Below are positions 37,212 through 45,617 of a stretch of DNA of 64,000 bases, piece by piece; the first letter of the stretch is position 1; each line of letters begins with the position of its first letter. Below the pieces are notes generated by a model, which saw nothing but the letters and a program-made list of their open reading frames with translations, ran no database searches and was not told the origin of the DNA. A program made the translations under genes and the position numbers. Source of the stretch: CAZGUX01 sp964529305 (GTDB taxonomy: Bacteria > Acidobacteriota > Terriglobia > Bryobacterales > Bryobacteraceae); NCBI GenBank assembly GCA_964529305.1, contig CAZGUX010000238.1:1-64000 (forward strand). Reading direction: 5' to 3'.

Positions 37212-40097
37212 TCACTCCTTGGTCAAGGCCTCATCCAGGTTGAGCAGAACATTTGCGACTACGGTCCAGGCTGCCGCGAAGGAGGGATCGGCGGCATCGC
37301 CGGCGAGTTCCCGCGCCGCCCGCGGATCGGCTTGGAAGCGGGCGAGTTGCCGCGTGTACAAGATGACCATCTCATCCAGTTCCTTGCCCTCCGGACGCCG
37401 CGAAACACACAGCCGGAATCCCAGCGTGGCGCGCTCGCGGACGCTCCCGCCGTCGCGCGCCGCGAGGCGTGCCCCCAGGGCCTTCGCCATGACAAAGAAC
37501 GCTGGGTCATTCAAGGTCGACAGCGCCTGGAGCGGCGTGTTGGTGCGAATGCGGCGCACGGCGCAGAACTCCCGGCTCGGCGCATCGAAGTTCACGAAGC
37601 TCGGATAGGGGGCGGTTCGCCTCCAGAACGTATAAATGCCGCGCCGGTACGCGTCACCCCCGGTGCTGTTCACCCACTGGTAGTCCTTGTAATACGGCTG
37701 GTTCCACACGCCGTCCGGCTGGTAGGGGAAGACGGGCGGCCCGCCCATGCGGCCTTGCAGCAGACCGCTGGCCGCCAACCCCGCATCCCGCAAGGTCTCG
37801 GCGTCCAGGCGGAACCGCGGCCCTCGCGCGAGCAACCGGTTGGCCGGATCGCGCTCCAGCGCGGCCGGCGTCACCGCCGAGGACTGCCGGTAAGTTGCCG
37901 AGGTCACGATCAGCCGTAACAGCGCCTTCATACTCCATCCCTGGCTCGGAAACTCGACGGCCAGCCAGTCTAGCAGCTCCGGATGAGCGGGCGCCGCGCC
38001 GCGCGTGCCAAAGTCCTCCGCCGTCTCCACCAGGCCGCTTCCGAAAATCTGTTCCCAGAACCGGTTCACGGCGACACGCGCCGCCAGCGGATTCTGCTCG
38101 CTCACCAGCCAACGCGCCAGTTGGAGCCGGTTCGTGGGTCCACTCGCCCCGGCGTCTCCGAACACCCCAGGCACCCCAGCGTCCACCAGTTCGCCTTTGC
38201 TGAGGAAGCTGCCTCGGATGCGCAGGTGTGTCGCTCGCTTCTCGGCGCGGCGTTCACCCATCACCAGCGAGGTCACAATCGGCAACTTCGACAGCCGCTC
38301 CGAGGTTTGGGCCACCTGGTCGCGCTCGTGCTGAAGCTGCGGGGCGATGGACCGGTAATAGGCGGCCAAAGCCGCCGCCTGCTCCGGAGTGCGGTTCGCT
38401 TGCTGCACGATCTCCCGGATCGCCTTGGGAAGCGGCGTCGCCGCAACCGTCCCGGCTTCCCCAGCCACGGACACTCGAAAGCGGAGCTGATCTCCCTTCG
38501 CCCCGCTCCGCTTCAATTGGATCGTCACCGCCAGTGTGCCGGAGCTGTCGGCCGGTGAAGCCCACTCGAAGACGCCGCCAGATGCCGGCCGTAGCTGCAC
38601 TGCTTTGCCATCGCCCGCGTCCGCGGTCACTCGCTCCAAGCCAAACGCCGACCCGGCACGCGCCTCTACCTGAAGTGCCGCCACCGTCCCTCGACGAGTC
38701 TCGACCGTCAGGCGGCACTCGTCCATGTCATGCCCTGGCGTGACCGTCCACCACGAATCGTCCTGCTTTTGGACCCTTACGCCGCTGGCACAGCCCGACC
38801 CTGCGAGGTCCACCAGCCACCAGCGCGCCTGCCGCGGCGCCTGCTCGCGCTCCCACGCCGCCTGCGCTTCGACCAGCTCCGCTGTAGGCGTGTCGATCAC
38901 CTTCTGCCACTGCGCGATCTCTTCCCGCAGTCGCGCCTGTTCGCGAGCCTGTTCCGGCGTCGGCAGTTCCAGGACCGGTTCGATGTACATCTCGTGCGGG
39001 CGTCGGCCATCGAGCTTGTAATCCGCGGTCTCGAAGAACGCCAGCAGGCGATAGAAGTCCTTCTGGGTGAAGGGATCGAACTTGTGGTTGTGACACTGCG
39101 CGCAGCCGAGGGTGACGCCCAGCCAGACGGTCGCCGTGGTGGCCGCGCGATCGACATTGATCAGCCAGTGCGCTTCCTCCGCGTCCACCCCGCCTTCGTC
39201 GTTGAACATCGTGTTGCGGTGGAATCCGGTTGCGATCTTCTGCTCCACGGTGGCGTCCGGCAGCAGGTCGCCCGCAAGCTGCTCGAGCGTGAATTGGTCG
39301 AAGGGGAGATCGCGGTTGAAAGCGTCAATCACCCAATCGCGATACCGCCACACGGTCCGGCGATTGTCGGCGAAGCCGTTGGTGTCGGCATACCGGGCCA
39401 GGTCGAGCCAGGGACGCGCCCACTTTTCGCCGTACTGCGCCGAGGCCAGCAGCCGGTCCACCACGTTTTCGTACGCTCGGGGGCTCGGGTCGCCGACGAA
39501 CGCGTCCACCTGTTCGATCGTGGGCGGCAGGCCGGTCAGGTCGAGGCTGACTCGGCGAATCAGCGTTTCACGCGAGGCTTCCGGGGAGGGCGCCAGCCCT
39601 TCCTTCTCAAGCCGCGAAATCACTAAACGGTCGATCGGGTTCCGTACCCAGGCCTCATTCCTGACTGGCGGCAGCCGAGGACGGACCGGTCTTATGTAGG
39701 CCCAGTGCCGGGCGATTTCGGCGTTGGCCACCGAGGCCTCGTCCGGCCACGTCGCGCCCTCCTGGATCCAGCGCCGGATCAAGTCGACCTGCTCCGGCGA
39801 CAATGGCGTCCCGGCCATCGGCATTTGCGCTTTGCCACCGGCCCCGGTGACACGCTGCAGCAGAAGACTGTTGGCTGCGTCCTTCGGAAGGATCGCCGGT
39901 CCGGAAACGCCGCCACGAAAGGCCAACGGCTTCGAGTCCAGTCGCAACTGCGCCATCTGCGCCTTCGGCCCGTGACAGGAATGACAGGCCGCGCGAAACA
40001 ACGGTTGCACGTCCCTGACAAAGTCGACGGGCGAAGCCTGGGCGCTCGCCATCCAGCACCCTAGGGTCAGAACCAGCAGTCTCCATTCACGTCGCAT
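37212..40097 (-). CDS. DUF1553 / PSCyt1-PSCyt2 cytochrome-like exported protein
   Basis: A 961-residue exported protein. After the signal (VLTLGCWMASAQA) comes a PSCyt1 domain with one c-type heme site, ACHSCHGPK (CxxCH). Then PSCyt2/DUF1549 (about 145-350; NPIDRLVISRLEKEGL, SLDLTGLPP, CAQCHNHKFDPF with a second CxxCH), a beta-rich middle and the PSD1/DUF1553 region (about 660-950; VAVNRFWEQIFGSGLVETAEDFG, TSATYRQSS). It was first described in planctomycetes and is frequent in Solibacter. AGGGAG precedes ATG 40097. It forms a two-gene operon with DUF1501. Confidence 0.93.
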   Translation of the reverse strand: MRREWRLLVLTLGCWMASAQASPVDFVRDVQPLFRAACHSCHGPKAQMAQLRLDSKPLAFRGGVSGPAILPKDAANSLLLQRVTGAGGKAQMPMAGTPLSPEQVDLIRRWIQEGATWPDEASVANAEIARHWAYIRPVRPRLPPVRNEAWVRNPIDRLVISRLEKEGLAPSPEASRETLIRRVSLDLTGLPPTIEQVDAFVGDPSPRAYENVVDRLLASAQYGEKWARPWLDLARYADTNGFADNRRTVWRYRDWVIDAFNRDLPFDQFTLEQLAGDLLPDATVEQKIATGFHRNTMFNDEGGVDAEEAHWLINVDRAATTATVWLGVTLGCAQCHNHKFDPFTQKDFYRLLAFFETADYKLDGRRPHEMYIEPVLELPTPEQAREQARLREEIAQWQKVIDTPTAELVEAQAAWEREQAPRQARWWLVDLAGSGCASGVRVQKQDDSWWTVTPGHDMDECRLTVETRRGTVAALQVEARAGSAFGLERVTADAGDGKAVQLRPASGGVFEWASPADSSGTLAVTIQLKRSGAKGDQLRFRVSVAGEAGTVAATPLPKAIREIVQQANRTPEQAAALAAYYRSIAPQLQHERDQVAQTSERLSKLPIVTSLVMGERRAEKRATHLRIRGSFLSKGELVDAGVPGVFGDAGASGPTNRLQLARWLVSEQNPLAARVAVNRFWEQIFGSGLVETAEDFGTRGAAPAHPELLDWLAVEFPSQGWSMKALLRLIVTSATYRQSSAVTPAALERDPANRLLARGPRFRLDAETLRDAGLAASGLLQGRMGGPPVFPYQPDGVWNQPYYKDYQWVNSTGGDAYRRGIYTFWRRTAPYPSFVNFDAPSREFCAVRRIRTNTPLQALSTLNDPAFFVMAKALGARLAARDGGSVRERATLGFRLCVSRRPEGKELDEMVILYTRQLARFQADPRAARELAGDAADPSFAAAWTVVANVLLNLDEALTKE

Positions 40098-40430
40098 CGC
40101 CGTCTCCCTAGGATGTCACGACCGTGAACTTGCCCCGTCGGGTAGTCGCGCGCCCGCCAGGCCGGGTCCAGGTGGTTGCCCGGACGACCGGAGGCTGTCA
40201 CCATCCGGTCGCGACCTCCGTGTCCCCGGCCAAACAGCGATCGGAAAGTGCCCGTGTGTCTCCTCTTCTCTCACAACTTCGCTCTCTGTGATCGCCAGGT
40301 CCCGCCCGTCACCTCCTGTGGAAACGACCGCGGCATGCTGGTTGGCCGGGCCAAGGCCGTCCGCCCGTGTGAGCATCGTACCTTCGCCTGGCCTTTCGCG
40401 TCAAGACTTACTTATCACTTGAGGCTTACC
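40098..40430. other. Intergenic region, boundary of the accessory segment
   Basis: No convincing gene. It holds the leader of the DUF1553 gene and, at 40419-40434, a small palindrome TTGAGG-CTTA-CCTCAA that overlaps the end of the broken toxin gene. The A+T content rises from about 40400. Confidence 0.5.
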
Positions 40431-40875
40431 TCAAACCAAATGCCGTATTCGGGTGCTCGCTTCTAGTAATAGCGCACCCAAGCTCTCATTGCAGACACCC
40501 CGAGTGGCGGCAAGGCAGCAATGGATCCGGCGGTCGTCCACGATGACGAGACTGCCCGGGAGGTCCTGCTCGGAAACCTCGGCCAGCAGGCGGTCCAGCG
40601 CCTCTTCTGTCTTCTCGATCGTGGTGGGCCACACTCGAAGCCGAATCACACCCTGGTGAGATCCCACCGGGAACATCCGGGCATCCGCGAAGTCCTCGTC
40701 GAACGTGATGACAATCGAAGAGTCCGCTTGGGCCCATTCCATGATCTTTTCGTGGCGACTCCCCGAAAGCCCCTACGTCTGCCGCGTGGCGAACGAGCCA
40801 CTCGGGACGCCTGCTTTGCAGGAAGACACATGCCGCACGCGGGACGTTCTGATCCAGAAGAAAGCGCAAACTCAA
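40431..40875 (-). pseudogene. Frameshifted DUF5615 PIN-like toxin
   Basis: The N-terminal half (TTG 40875 onward) reads MSLRFLLDQNVPRAACVFL...HAADVGAFGES, and the second half, in another frame, EKIMEWAQADSSIVITFDEDFAD...GVIRLRV. Together they match the DUF5615 PIN-like nuclease family (acidic D of LLDQN and TFDEDFAD). The frames must be joined by a one-base shift at about 40748-40758, so the gene is broken unless this is a base-call error. The C-terminus after VIVDDRRI is also longer than usual. TTG overlaps the stop of the DUF433 antitoxin (TTGA), the normal order of this toxin-antitoxin type. Confidence 0.8.
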
Positions 40876-41087
40876 TGAAGAATGACCTGGTCTTCATCGA
40901 CGACTCGAGCCGCATACTCGAGGGCTGCCGCGATGTCCTCGCGCGTGAGTTCCGGGTAGCTTTCGAGGATCTTTTCGGCTGAGTACCCGCCCGCGGCGAT
41001 GCCAAGGATGTTACGCACCATGATCCTCGTACCGCGAATGACTGGCTTGCCGCCGCAGATGGCCGGATTCACGTCGATACGATCCAT
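40872..41087 (-). CDS. DUF433 antitoxin (partner of DUF5615)
   Basis: A 71-residue protein of the DUF433 family: IDVNPAICGGKPVIRGTRIMV is the signature, followed by helix-turn-helix text GYSAEKILESYPELTREDIAAALEYAAR. DUF433 proteins bind DNA and neutralise a DUF5615 nuclease. ATG 41087 is preferred (GGAGAAG about 7 bases upstream) over ATG 41105. The stop overlaps the toxin start. It remains intact although its toxin is frameshifted. Confidence 0.88.
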   Translation of the reverse strand: MDRIDVNPAICGGKPVIRGTRIMVRNILGIAAGGYSAEKILESYPELTREDIAAALEYAARVVDEDQVILH

Positions 41088-41404
41088 GGTTGACTTCTCC
41101 AGCATAGCCACCTGCCGGGACGTCGGGAACACTGTCCTGATCAATCTCGGTGCGCTGCTCGGTGCACCGATCGAGAGCCCGCCGTGTAGGACCATGAGAG
41201 TCTCCGGGGCCTTTCGGCTTTTCGGGGTCAAAGGGGCACGGCAATATTTGTAGACTGCGACCGGCATCATGCCATAGGCTTTTGCCGGTAGACTTGTCCG
41301 TCGGCCGGCGTCCAAGCCGATCACCTGGTTGAACCCTCCCACCTCCAATGTCTGAAAAGAGGTGCTCCTTCTTGGTTCGCCTGACTCGATGTTGGACGGA
41401 AGCC
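41088..41404. other. Gap between two toxin-antitoxin modules
   Basis: I see no gene or clear repeat here. The open frame that runs upstream of the DUF433 start has no family-like sequence. Confidence 0.5.
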
Positions 41405-41650
41405 TCAGCGGTAGGCTTCGCGGCGGTTGCGGACGCGGAGAACGGTGACGGTCTCCCCCTCGTTGTGGAAGCGGACGCGATAGTCGCCGACGCGGAGGCG
41501 GAACTCGGGCGGGTCGATGCCTTGCAGCCGCCTGACGTTGCCAGCGCCGGTTTCGGCGAAGCGTTCGACAGACTGCTTGACGCGGCGGGCGATGTCCTTA
41601 TCGAGCGCGGCCATATCGGCCAAGGCCGCCTCGGTCCACTCGATCTCCAC
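41405..41650 (-). CDS. RelE/ParE-type toxin
   Basis: An 81-residue RelE/ParE superfamily protein: MEIEWTEAALADMAALDKDIARRV, then RRLQGIDPPEFRLRVGDYRVRFHNEGETVTVLRVRNRREAYR. The basic R-x-R-V-G-D-Y-R-V core and the C-terminal NRREAYR are the usual RelE ribosome-dependent mRNase or ParE-like features. GTG 41650 is chosen, 4 bases after the antitoxin stop; the frame is open upstream. It is the last gene of the XRE-antitoxin-toxin unit. Confidence 0.88.
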   Translation of the reverse strand: MEIEWTEAALADMAALDKDIARRVKQSVERFAETGAGNVRRLQGIDPPEFRLRVGDYRVRFHNEGETVTVLRVRNRREAYR

Positions 41651-41654
41651 GTGC

Positions 41655-41906
41655 TTACTCGAGTCCCAGTCTGCGCATGGCCTCGGCGTGAGGAATGCCC
41701 TTACCGCCGTTGTTCTGAAGCCAGGCCTTAGCTTCGGCGACGGCGGCCTTCTCCTCGTCGGTCTCCGGCTCGTCATCAATCGGCGCGTTGCGTAATGCCG
41801 TGGCGACAGGATCGACGATGGTTTCCAGGAACTGAATCAGGCCGGAAAGCTGCGTTTCCGGCATGCGGTCAATCAACTGGTGTGCGTACTGGCGAGTATC
41901 GCTCAT
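41655..41906 (-). CDS. Antitoxin of the RelE/ParE-type pair
   Basis: An 83-residue acidic protein: an N-terminal helical stretch (RQYAHQLIDRMPETQLSGLIQFLETI) and an acidic linker (DDEPETDEEKAAVAEAKAWL) ending in GIPHAEAMRRLGLE, a C-terminal pattern of DUF2281/RelB-like antitoxins that wraps the toxin. Its ATG overlaps the stop of the XRE gene (ATGA, 41903-41906), and its stop precedes the toxin by 4 bases. Confidence 0.8.
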   Translation of the reverse strand: MSDTRQYAHQLIDRMPETQLSGLIQFLETIVDPVATALRNAPIDDEPETDEEKAAVAEAKAWLQNNGGKGIPHAEAMRRLGLE

Positions 41907-42343
41907 CGGGTCGAACCTCCTCCATTCTCAGCGAAGAGGCGCTCGGCCGCCTTGACGGTATTCCGCGGCACGATGCTCTCGATCACGAAGCGAATGAAGT
42001 TCTTCTCCTCGGGGTCGAGTCGGGAAGCGGCTTCGAACTGCAAGCAGAGGTCGTCCTCGGGACCGCGCTCATTTTGCGCGAACAGAAACATATCGGCGTT
42101 CATGCTCAGCGCCCGGGCCAGCTTGCGGATGGCGTCTAGCGTTGGCTGAGACTGGCCCCTTTCATAGCGGCGGATCTGCGAGATGTGTATCTCGGCGAAT
42201 TCAGCCAGCGCCTGCTGCTTGAGTCCGCGCTCCTTGCGCAGCGCGACCAGGCGTTCATAGAAGTCTAGTTCGGGGGGGACCCTCTTCCTCACGAGCCCAG
42301 GATAAGAGGGGGGAGCGGGGATGCTCGCCTCATGAACTCTCAT
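41903..42343 (-). CDS. XRE-family transcriptional regulator
   Basis: A 146-residue protein with an HTH_3 domain at about 28-82 (FYERLVALRKERGLKQQALAEFAEIHISQIRRYERGQSQPTLDAIRKLARAL) and a C-terminal extension (DPEEKNFIRFVIESIV) of a kind that recurs beside toxin-antitoxin pairs. It probably autoregulates the three-gene unit. ATG 42343 is supported by TATACT ending 10 bases upstream. The first 25 residues are poorly conserved-looking, so a later start is possible. Confidence 0.87.
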   Translation of the reverse strand: MRVHEASIPAPPSYPGLVRKRVPPELDFYERLVALRKERGLKQQALAEFAEIHISQIRRYERGQSQPTLDAIRKLARALSMNADMFLFAQNERGPEDDLCLQFEAASRLDPEEKNFIRFVIESIVPRNTVKAAERLFAENGGGSTR

Positions 42344-42353
42344 AGGCGACTAC

Positions 42354-42359
42354 AGTATA
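42354..42359 (-). promoter_or_regulatory. -10 box, leaderless-type (TATACT), of the XRE-TA operon
   Basis: TATACT on the minus strand ends 10 bases before ATG 42343; TACTGT two bases on is an alternative register. Confidence 0.4.
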
Positions 42360-42399
42360 GCCTAGGAGAGTCTTGCCGCTCGCTAGCGGGGAGAACCCG

Positions 42400-42560
42400 G
42401 GTCGCGGTAGGGACGTACTTGAATCCGATCAACCACTTGCACTCAAGCAACGAAGCGCACCTCGAGGCGCGCCCTGTCCCTGGTTTCTGGGCGACAGCCC
42501 TAACCCCTATGGTTTGTACTCCCTCAGCCATGGCCGCCCAAGTCGTCAACCCACGAATCA
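42400..42560 (+). repeat. Dispersed non-coding repeat, copy A
   Basis: The best-conserved stretch, ATCAACCACTTGCAC at 42427-42441, and the following GC-rich text (CGCCCTGTCCC, GGCGACAGCCC, ATGGCCGCC) recur in the same order and orientation at 50450-50660. No frame conserves a protein across both copies. It fills most of the 291-base gap between the XRE and PadR genes. Confidence 0.65.
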
Positions 42561-42594
42561 GTCGCACACCCCACCCCTCGCCCCTCAAGGAATA

Positions 42595-42631
42595 GTAGAC
42601 AGTCTACCACCGTGATGGTAGACTCTCTACC
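42595..42631. promoter_or_regulatory. Operator cluster of nested palindromes upstream of PadR
   Basis: Within 37 bases there are three perfect dyads: GTAGAC-A-GTCTAC (42595-42607), AGTCTACCA..TGGTAGACT (42601-42624) and GGTAGA-CTC-TCTACC (42617-42631). The last ends 3 bases before the PadR GTG. TAGACT (42619-42624) also fits a short-leader -10 box. PadR proteins bind such dyads over their own promoters, so autorepression of the operon is likely. Confidence 0.8.
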
Positions 42632-42634
42632 ATT

Positions 42635-43000
42635 GTGAGCGACGACCACGCGCGCGAACGGGTTGGGCTGATCCAGGGATCGCTCGACATGTTGATCCTC
42701 CGGACTCTGTTGCTCGGCCCCACTCACGGCCACGCCATTGCCAGGCACATCCAGCGGACTTCCGACGAGGTTCTGCTGGTGGAGCACGGTTCGCTCTACC
42801 CCGCGCTTCACCGTCTGGAGCGAAAGGGCCTCGTCCTCTCCAAATGGGAAACACCGAAAGGCAGGATTCGCGAACTGAAACTCTACCGGCTGACGGCCGC
42901 GGGCAGGAAACACCTGTCCACCGAGGAGTCGCGCTGGAGATCCCTGACGCGGGCCATTGCCCGGGTGATGCGATCGGCGCAGGGGCTTTCCGATGCGTAA
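42635..43000 (+). CDS. PadR family transcriptional regulator
   Basis: A 121-residue PadR winged-helix regulator: IQGSLDMLILRTLLLGPTHGHAIARHIQ, HGSLYPALHRLERKGLVLSKWETPKGR, YRLTAAGRKHL, with a C-terminal dimerisation helix. GTG 42635 starts 3 bases after the palindrome cluster. In acidobacteria such PadR genes nearly always precede an ADOP permease and probably derepress it on an antimicrobial-type signal. Its stop overlaps the permease start by 8 bases. Confidence 0.95.
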   Translation: MSDDHARERVGLIQGSLDMLILRTLLLGPTHGHAIARHIQRTSDEVLLVEHGSLYPALHRLERKGLVLSKWETPKGRIRELKLYRLTAAGRKHLSTEESRWRSLTRAIARVMRSAQGLSDA

Positions 43001-45617
43001 CTGGTTCGGTCGCCGGAGTCCGGACCGCGAAGCGGACCTGGACCGGGAAATCGAGGCTCACCTCGCCTCCGAAGCCCAGGAGTTACTCGAAGCCGGCCTC
43101 CCGCCCGAGGAGGCGCAAGCGGCTGCCAGGCGATCGTTCGGCAACCTCGCCCTGGCCAAGGAGGACACTCGGCAGGTCTGGCCGGGGCAACGGCTGGACA
43201 CGCTCGTGCGCGACCTGCGCTATGCGTTGCGCCACCTGCGGCGCTCCCCCGGATACGCGATCTGGGCGATTGCTTCGCTGGCGCTCGGAATCGGCGTCAA
43301 CACGGCGATTTTCGGCCTGTTGAACGCCATCGTTCTGCGTCCCCTGCCGTACGCCGATGCGGACCGGATCGTCTGGCTGACCCAAATCCTCAAGGCGAAC
43401 AGTACCGACGAGTTGACGCTGACGCCAGACTTTCTGGATTGGCGCCTCCAGCAGACCAGTTTCAGCCTGCTCGCGGCGTACAACTATCAGGCACGCACGT
43501 TGTCCGGTCACGGCGATCCGGCGGTGCTACGGGGCGTAAAGGCGTCCGCGGACCTGCTGCCGCTGCTCGGCGTCGAGCCTCGAAGAGGGCGAAACTTCAG
43601 GCGTGCCGAGGATGTGCGGGGCAACGACACTGTCGTGATCCTCACGCACCGCCTGTGGCAGGACCGGTTCGGCGGCGATCCGGGCATGATCAGCCGTTCC
43701 ATCACGCTGGACGGCCAACCGTTCACGGTGGTTGGCGTTCTCCCTCAAGGCTTCGCGTTTCCGGGCCGCCAGAGCGTCGACCTGCTCACGCCCCTCGGAA
43801 AGAACGAAGCCGCCGAACTCGCGCGCCAGGGATGGGCCGTGACGATTGTCCATAACGTCATAGGCCGCTTGAAGCCCGGCGTGACGGCCGAGCAGGCCCA
43901 CGCGGAACTCAAGGTGATTCAATCGCGGCTCCCGGTGCCGCCATTCAAACCGCAAATCACGATCCGCATGATGCCGCTGCGCGAGCACCTGACCGGCGAG
44001 TTCAGGCTGGCGACGAATATCCTACTCGCGGCCGCTTCGCTCCTGCTATTGATCGCCTGCGCCAACGTAACGAACCTTCTCCTGGCTCGAGCCGTGGTTC
44101 GGGAGCGGGAAATGGCCATCCGCGCCACGCTGGGAGGTTCACGCCCACGCCTGATCCGTCAACTTCTCGTTGAATGTGGCGTGCTGGCGGCCGCCGCGTG
44201 CGTCGCCGGGATCTTCATGGCGGCTTTCACGCGAAAGAGTCTGCTAGCGCTGGGTCCCGAACGGCTGCCCGATCACCTGGCACAGGGCCTCGCCGCCGAT
44301 GGCGGGCCCGCCGGTTTTGCGATCTGCCTCTCTCTGGTCACCGTTCTGTTGTTTGGCTTGCTGCCGGCCTTGCGCGTGACTAGCCTTCCGGCGGCCGAGG
44401 CGTTGAAGGCTGGCGGACGTGCCGCGACCGGCGGCCCCCGGCGCACCGGGTTTCTGTCCCTCGTCGCGGCCGGCCAAATCGCGATCACTCTCATTCTCCT
44501 GACGGCCGCGGGACTGCTGCTCCACAGCTTCTGGCGGCTTCGCTACCGGAACCTCGGCTTTGAGCCTGAGCGTCTTCTGGCGGCGTCGATGAAAGTGCCT
44601 CCCGGGGCGGCCGGCCAGTTTGCTCTTTTCGACGAAGTGCTCTCAAGGGCTCGATCGATTCCCGGTGTGGAGTTGGCCGCCATGACGGAATCGGCCTATG
44701 TGCCCCCCGGCGAGGGACACGCCACCAACACCTTCCGGGTCGAAGGGCAAGCCGTGCCTCCTCCCGGACAAAGACCTGTGGCTAACCACCAACCGGTGAG
44801 CGCGGATTACTTCGCTCTCCTGAGGATTCCCCTCTGGGAGGGCCGCCTCCTGCGAGACAGTGACACCGAATCCGCCACTCCCGTGATCGTCGTGAATCGC
44901 GCGCTGGTCCGCCGGGTGTTCGGCCGTGAAAACCCGCTTGGCCGCCGAATCCGGACCGGCATCGCCGACGATCCTTGGAGAATGATTGTCGGCGTCGTGG
45001 GCGACGTGAAAACTTCCGGGCTGGTGACCCGTCCCGAGCCCACCATCTACTACCCTTTGCGCCAATCGGGCGGCCTGTTCGCGGCAAGCCTGGTTGTCCG
45101 TACCGCGCTCGACCCCCGCTTCGTGGCCGGGGAGTTGCGCCGCCAGATGGCCAATCTTTTGGACCGGATGCCGATGATCGCAATCCAGACCTTAGACCGA
45201 CGCCTGAACGAATCGGCGGCCAAACCGCGCATCACGGCGATCATGCTTTCCGCGTTCGCCGCTCTTGCAACCTTTCTGGGCGTGATCGGTGTCTATGGGG
45301 TGATGGCCTGCCGGGTTCGATGGCAAGCGCGGGAACTGGCGGTACGACAGGCGCTCGGGGCGCTGCCGCTCCAGATTTCCGCCGAGGTGCTCCGCCAGGG
45401 CTTTCGAATCGTCGTGCCGGGGCTGGCAGCCGGGCTGGTTGGGGCGCTGGCCATCAGCCGTTTGTTGCGAGGACTTCTCTTTGAGGTGAAACCGTACGAC
45501 CCGCTGGCCTGGCTGGCTGCCATGGCGCTGCTCGCAGTGGTTGCCCTGCTTGCGTGCTATCTGCCCGCCCGCCGGGCTGCGCGTTTCGATCCGATGACGA
45601 CGCTTCGCGAGGAGTGA
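42993..45617 (+). CDS. ADOP-family MacB/FtsX-type ABC permease
   Basis: An 874-residue acidobacterial duplicated orphan permease (TIGR03434 type). A soluble N-terminal cap (FGRRSPDREADLDREIEAHL) is followed by a duplicated MacB_PCD + FtsX arrangement. The first half has DLRYALRHLRRSPGYAIWAIASLALGIGVNTAIFGLLNAI and FtsX helices at about 355-450; the second half has a TM at about 490, a periplasmic part at about 510-700 and FtsX helices at about 745-860 (LGVIGVYGVMA, VRQALGALPLQI). It probably drives mechanotransmission export of a lipid, peptide or antibiotic. An ABC ATPase follows directly, unlike typical ADOPs. Confidence 0.92.
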   Translation: MRNWFGRRSPDREADLDREIEAHLASEAQELLEAGLPPEEAQAAARRSFGNLALAKEDTRQVWPGQRLDTLVRDLRYALRHLRRSPGYAIWAIASLALGIGVNTAIFGLLNAIVLRPLPYADADRIVWLTQILKANSTDELTLTPDFLDWRLQQTSFSLLAAYNYQARTLSGHGDPAVLRGVKASADLLPLLGVEPRRGRNFRRAEDVRGNDTVVILTHRLWQDRFGGDPGMISRSITLDGQPFTVVGVLPQGFAFPGRQSVDLLTPLGKNEAAELARQGWAVTIVHNVIGRLKPGVTAEQAHAELKVIQSRLPVPPFKPQITIRMMPLREHLTGEFRLATNILLAAASLLLLIACANVTNLLLARAVVREREMAIRATLGGSRPRLIRQLLVECGVLAAAACVAGIFMAAFTRKSLLALGPERLPDHLAQGLAADGGPAGFAICLSLVTVLLFGLLPALRVTSLPAAEALKAGGRAATGGPRRTGFLSLVAAGQIAITLILLTAAGLLLHSFWRLRYRNLGFEPERLLAASMKVPPGAAGQFALFDEVLSRARSIPGVELAAMTESAYVPPGEGHATNTFRVEGQAVPPPGQRPVANHQPVSADYFALLRIPLWEGRLLRDSDTESATPVIVVNRALVRRVFGRENPLGRRIRTGIADDPWRMIVGVVGDVKTSGLVTRPEPTIYYPLRQSGGLFAASLVVRTALDPRFVAGELRRQMANLLDRMPMIAIQTLDRRLNESAAKPRITAIMLSAFAALATFLGVIGVYGVMACRVRWQARELAVRQALGALPLQISAEVLRQGFRIVVPGLAAGLVGALAISRLLRGLLFEVKPYDPLAWLAAMALLAVVALLACYLPARRAARFDPMTTLREE

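Noticed and set aside
41088..41348. An N-terminal extension of the DUF433 antitoxin from 41348
   Set aside because: The added 87 residues have no DUF433 similarity, and GGAGAAG before ATG 41087 marks the real start.
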